Assembly: GCA_934569045.1 (NCBI GenBank)
Contig: CAKTJX010000023.1
Span: 1 to 39,610, forward strand
Direction: 5' to 3'
DNA from: an uncultured Oscillospiraceae bacterium
GTDB lineage: Bacteria; Bacillota; Clostridia; Oscillospirales; Oscillospiraceae
DNA: 39,610 bases
Part shown: one piece after another, positions 39,503 to 39,610 of the stretch
Layout of the letters: each line of letters opens with the position of its first letter
How positions within the stretch are numbered: position 1 is the stretch's first letter
Program-made: the position numbers and the translations under genes
Notes under the pieces: model-generated
Database searches by the model: none
Told to the model about the DNA's origin: nothing
The model's input: only the letters and a program-made list of their open reading frames with translations

Positions 39503-39610
39503 CATGGAGCTTTCTGCGGGGGCTTCCCAAGAAAGCGGCTGTACCTTGTAAATTGAATAACGTAAAGACAAACTAAAACACCTTGGACAATTAATGGAAT
39601 TGTTTAAGCG
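39503..39610 (+). other. Probable leader of an rRNA operon, cut by the window edge
   Basis: The 107 bases after the promoter hold no frame. A hairpin GCTTTCT (39509) with AGAAAGC (39531) is followed by ACCTTGTAAATTGAATAACG, a sequence type common in clostridial rRNA leaders and spacers, and ACCTTGGACAATTAATGG. No 16S start is visible before 39610, so this rests on the leader sequence and promoter strength. Confidence 0.4.

Noticed and set aside
1..39610. CRISPR arrays, tRNA genes, integrases or prophage
   Set aside because: No regularly spaced direct repeats, no tRNA-like cloverleaf with CCA end and no phage or transposase genes were seen by eye; a covariance search for tRNAs was not possible.

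Overview
The window looks like chromosome of a spore-forming, fairly GC-rich clostridium, most like a gut Oscillospiraceae-type Firmicute. This is an inference from gene content: an alpha/beta-type small acid-soluble spore protein, a GerA-type germinant receptor operon, DUF5692 and DUF5058 membrane proteins, GGAGG ribosome binding sites, sigma-A promoters, and lysine and c-di-GMP riboswitches. I saw no phage, plasmid, integrase, full insertion sequence, CRISPR array or tRNA. Mobile DNA is limited to small non-coding inverted-repeat (MITE-like) elements.

Layout. 1-1.6 kb: end of a SASP gene, then an AT-richer two-gene unit, an SRA-domain (modified-DNA reader) protein overlapping a NUDIX hydrolase. 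1.6-5.3 kb: sigma-A promoter, c-di-GMP-I riboswitch with terminator, a family 3 solute-binding lipoprotein and an overlapping hybrid histidine kinase. 5.3-10.4 kb (minus strand): a MITE, a MarR regulator with a heterodimeric ABC exporter carrying one degenerate ATP site, and a HAD hydrolase. 10.4-13.3 kb: lysine riboswitch and a three-gene amino-acid ABC importer, hence a lysine importer. 13.4-14.2 kb (minus): SpoU-family RNA methyltransferase. 14.2-19.9 kb: a MITE, a carbohydrate-type ABC importer in the order ATPase-permease-permease-binding protein, and an OB-fold-like lipoprotein. 19.9-22.5 kb: GtrA-like protein, MoxR AAA+ ATPase and VWA protein. 22.6-23.9 kb: DUF5692 membrane protein behind a long, highly structured leader. 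23.9-24.6 kb: nested repeats.

24.6-27.3 kb: an M20 amidohydrolase with two membrane proteins (DUF5058 plus partner), probably an uptake-and-hydrolysis unit. 27.4-30.4 kb: TrpX-type ABC importer (binding protein, permease, ATPase). 30.4-32.2 kb: decayed hybrid histidine kinase. 32.2-36.6 kb: repeat element, AT-rich regulatory stretch, polar amino-acid ABC importer and an AbgB-like M20 amidohydrolase. 36.6-39.4 kb: germinant receptor genes in the order A, C, B with short C and B subunits. The right edge has a strong promoter and a leader that resembles the start of an rRNA operon.

Together the genes suggest a cell that scavenges amino acids, acylated or amidated amino acids and small peptides. 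Two separate M20 hydrolase-transporter units and three amino-acid-type ABC importers lie within 26 kb. The most interesting unexplained items are the DUF5692 leader RNA, the M20/DUF5058 transporter unit, the SRA-NUDIX pair, the c-di-GMP-controlled binding protein-kinase pair and the reduced germinant receptor.
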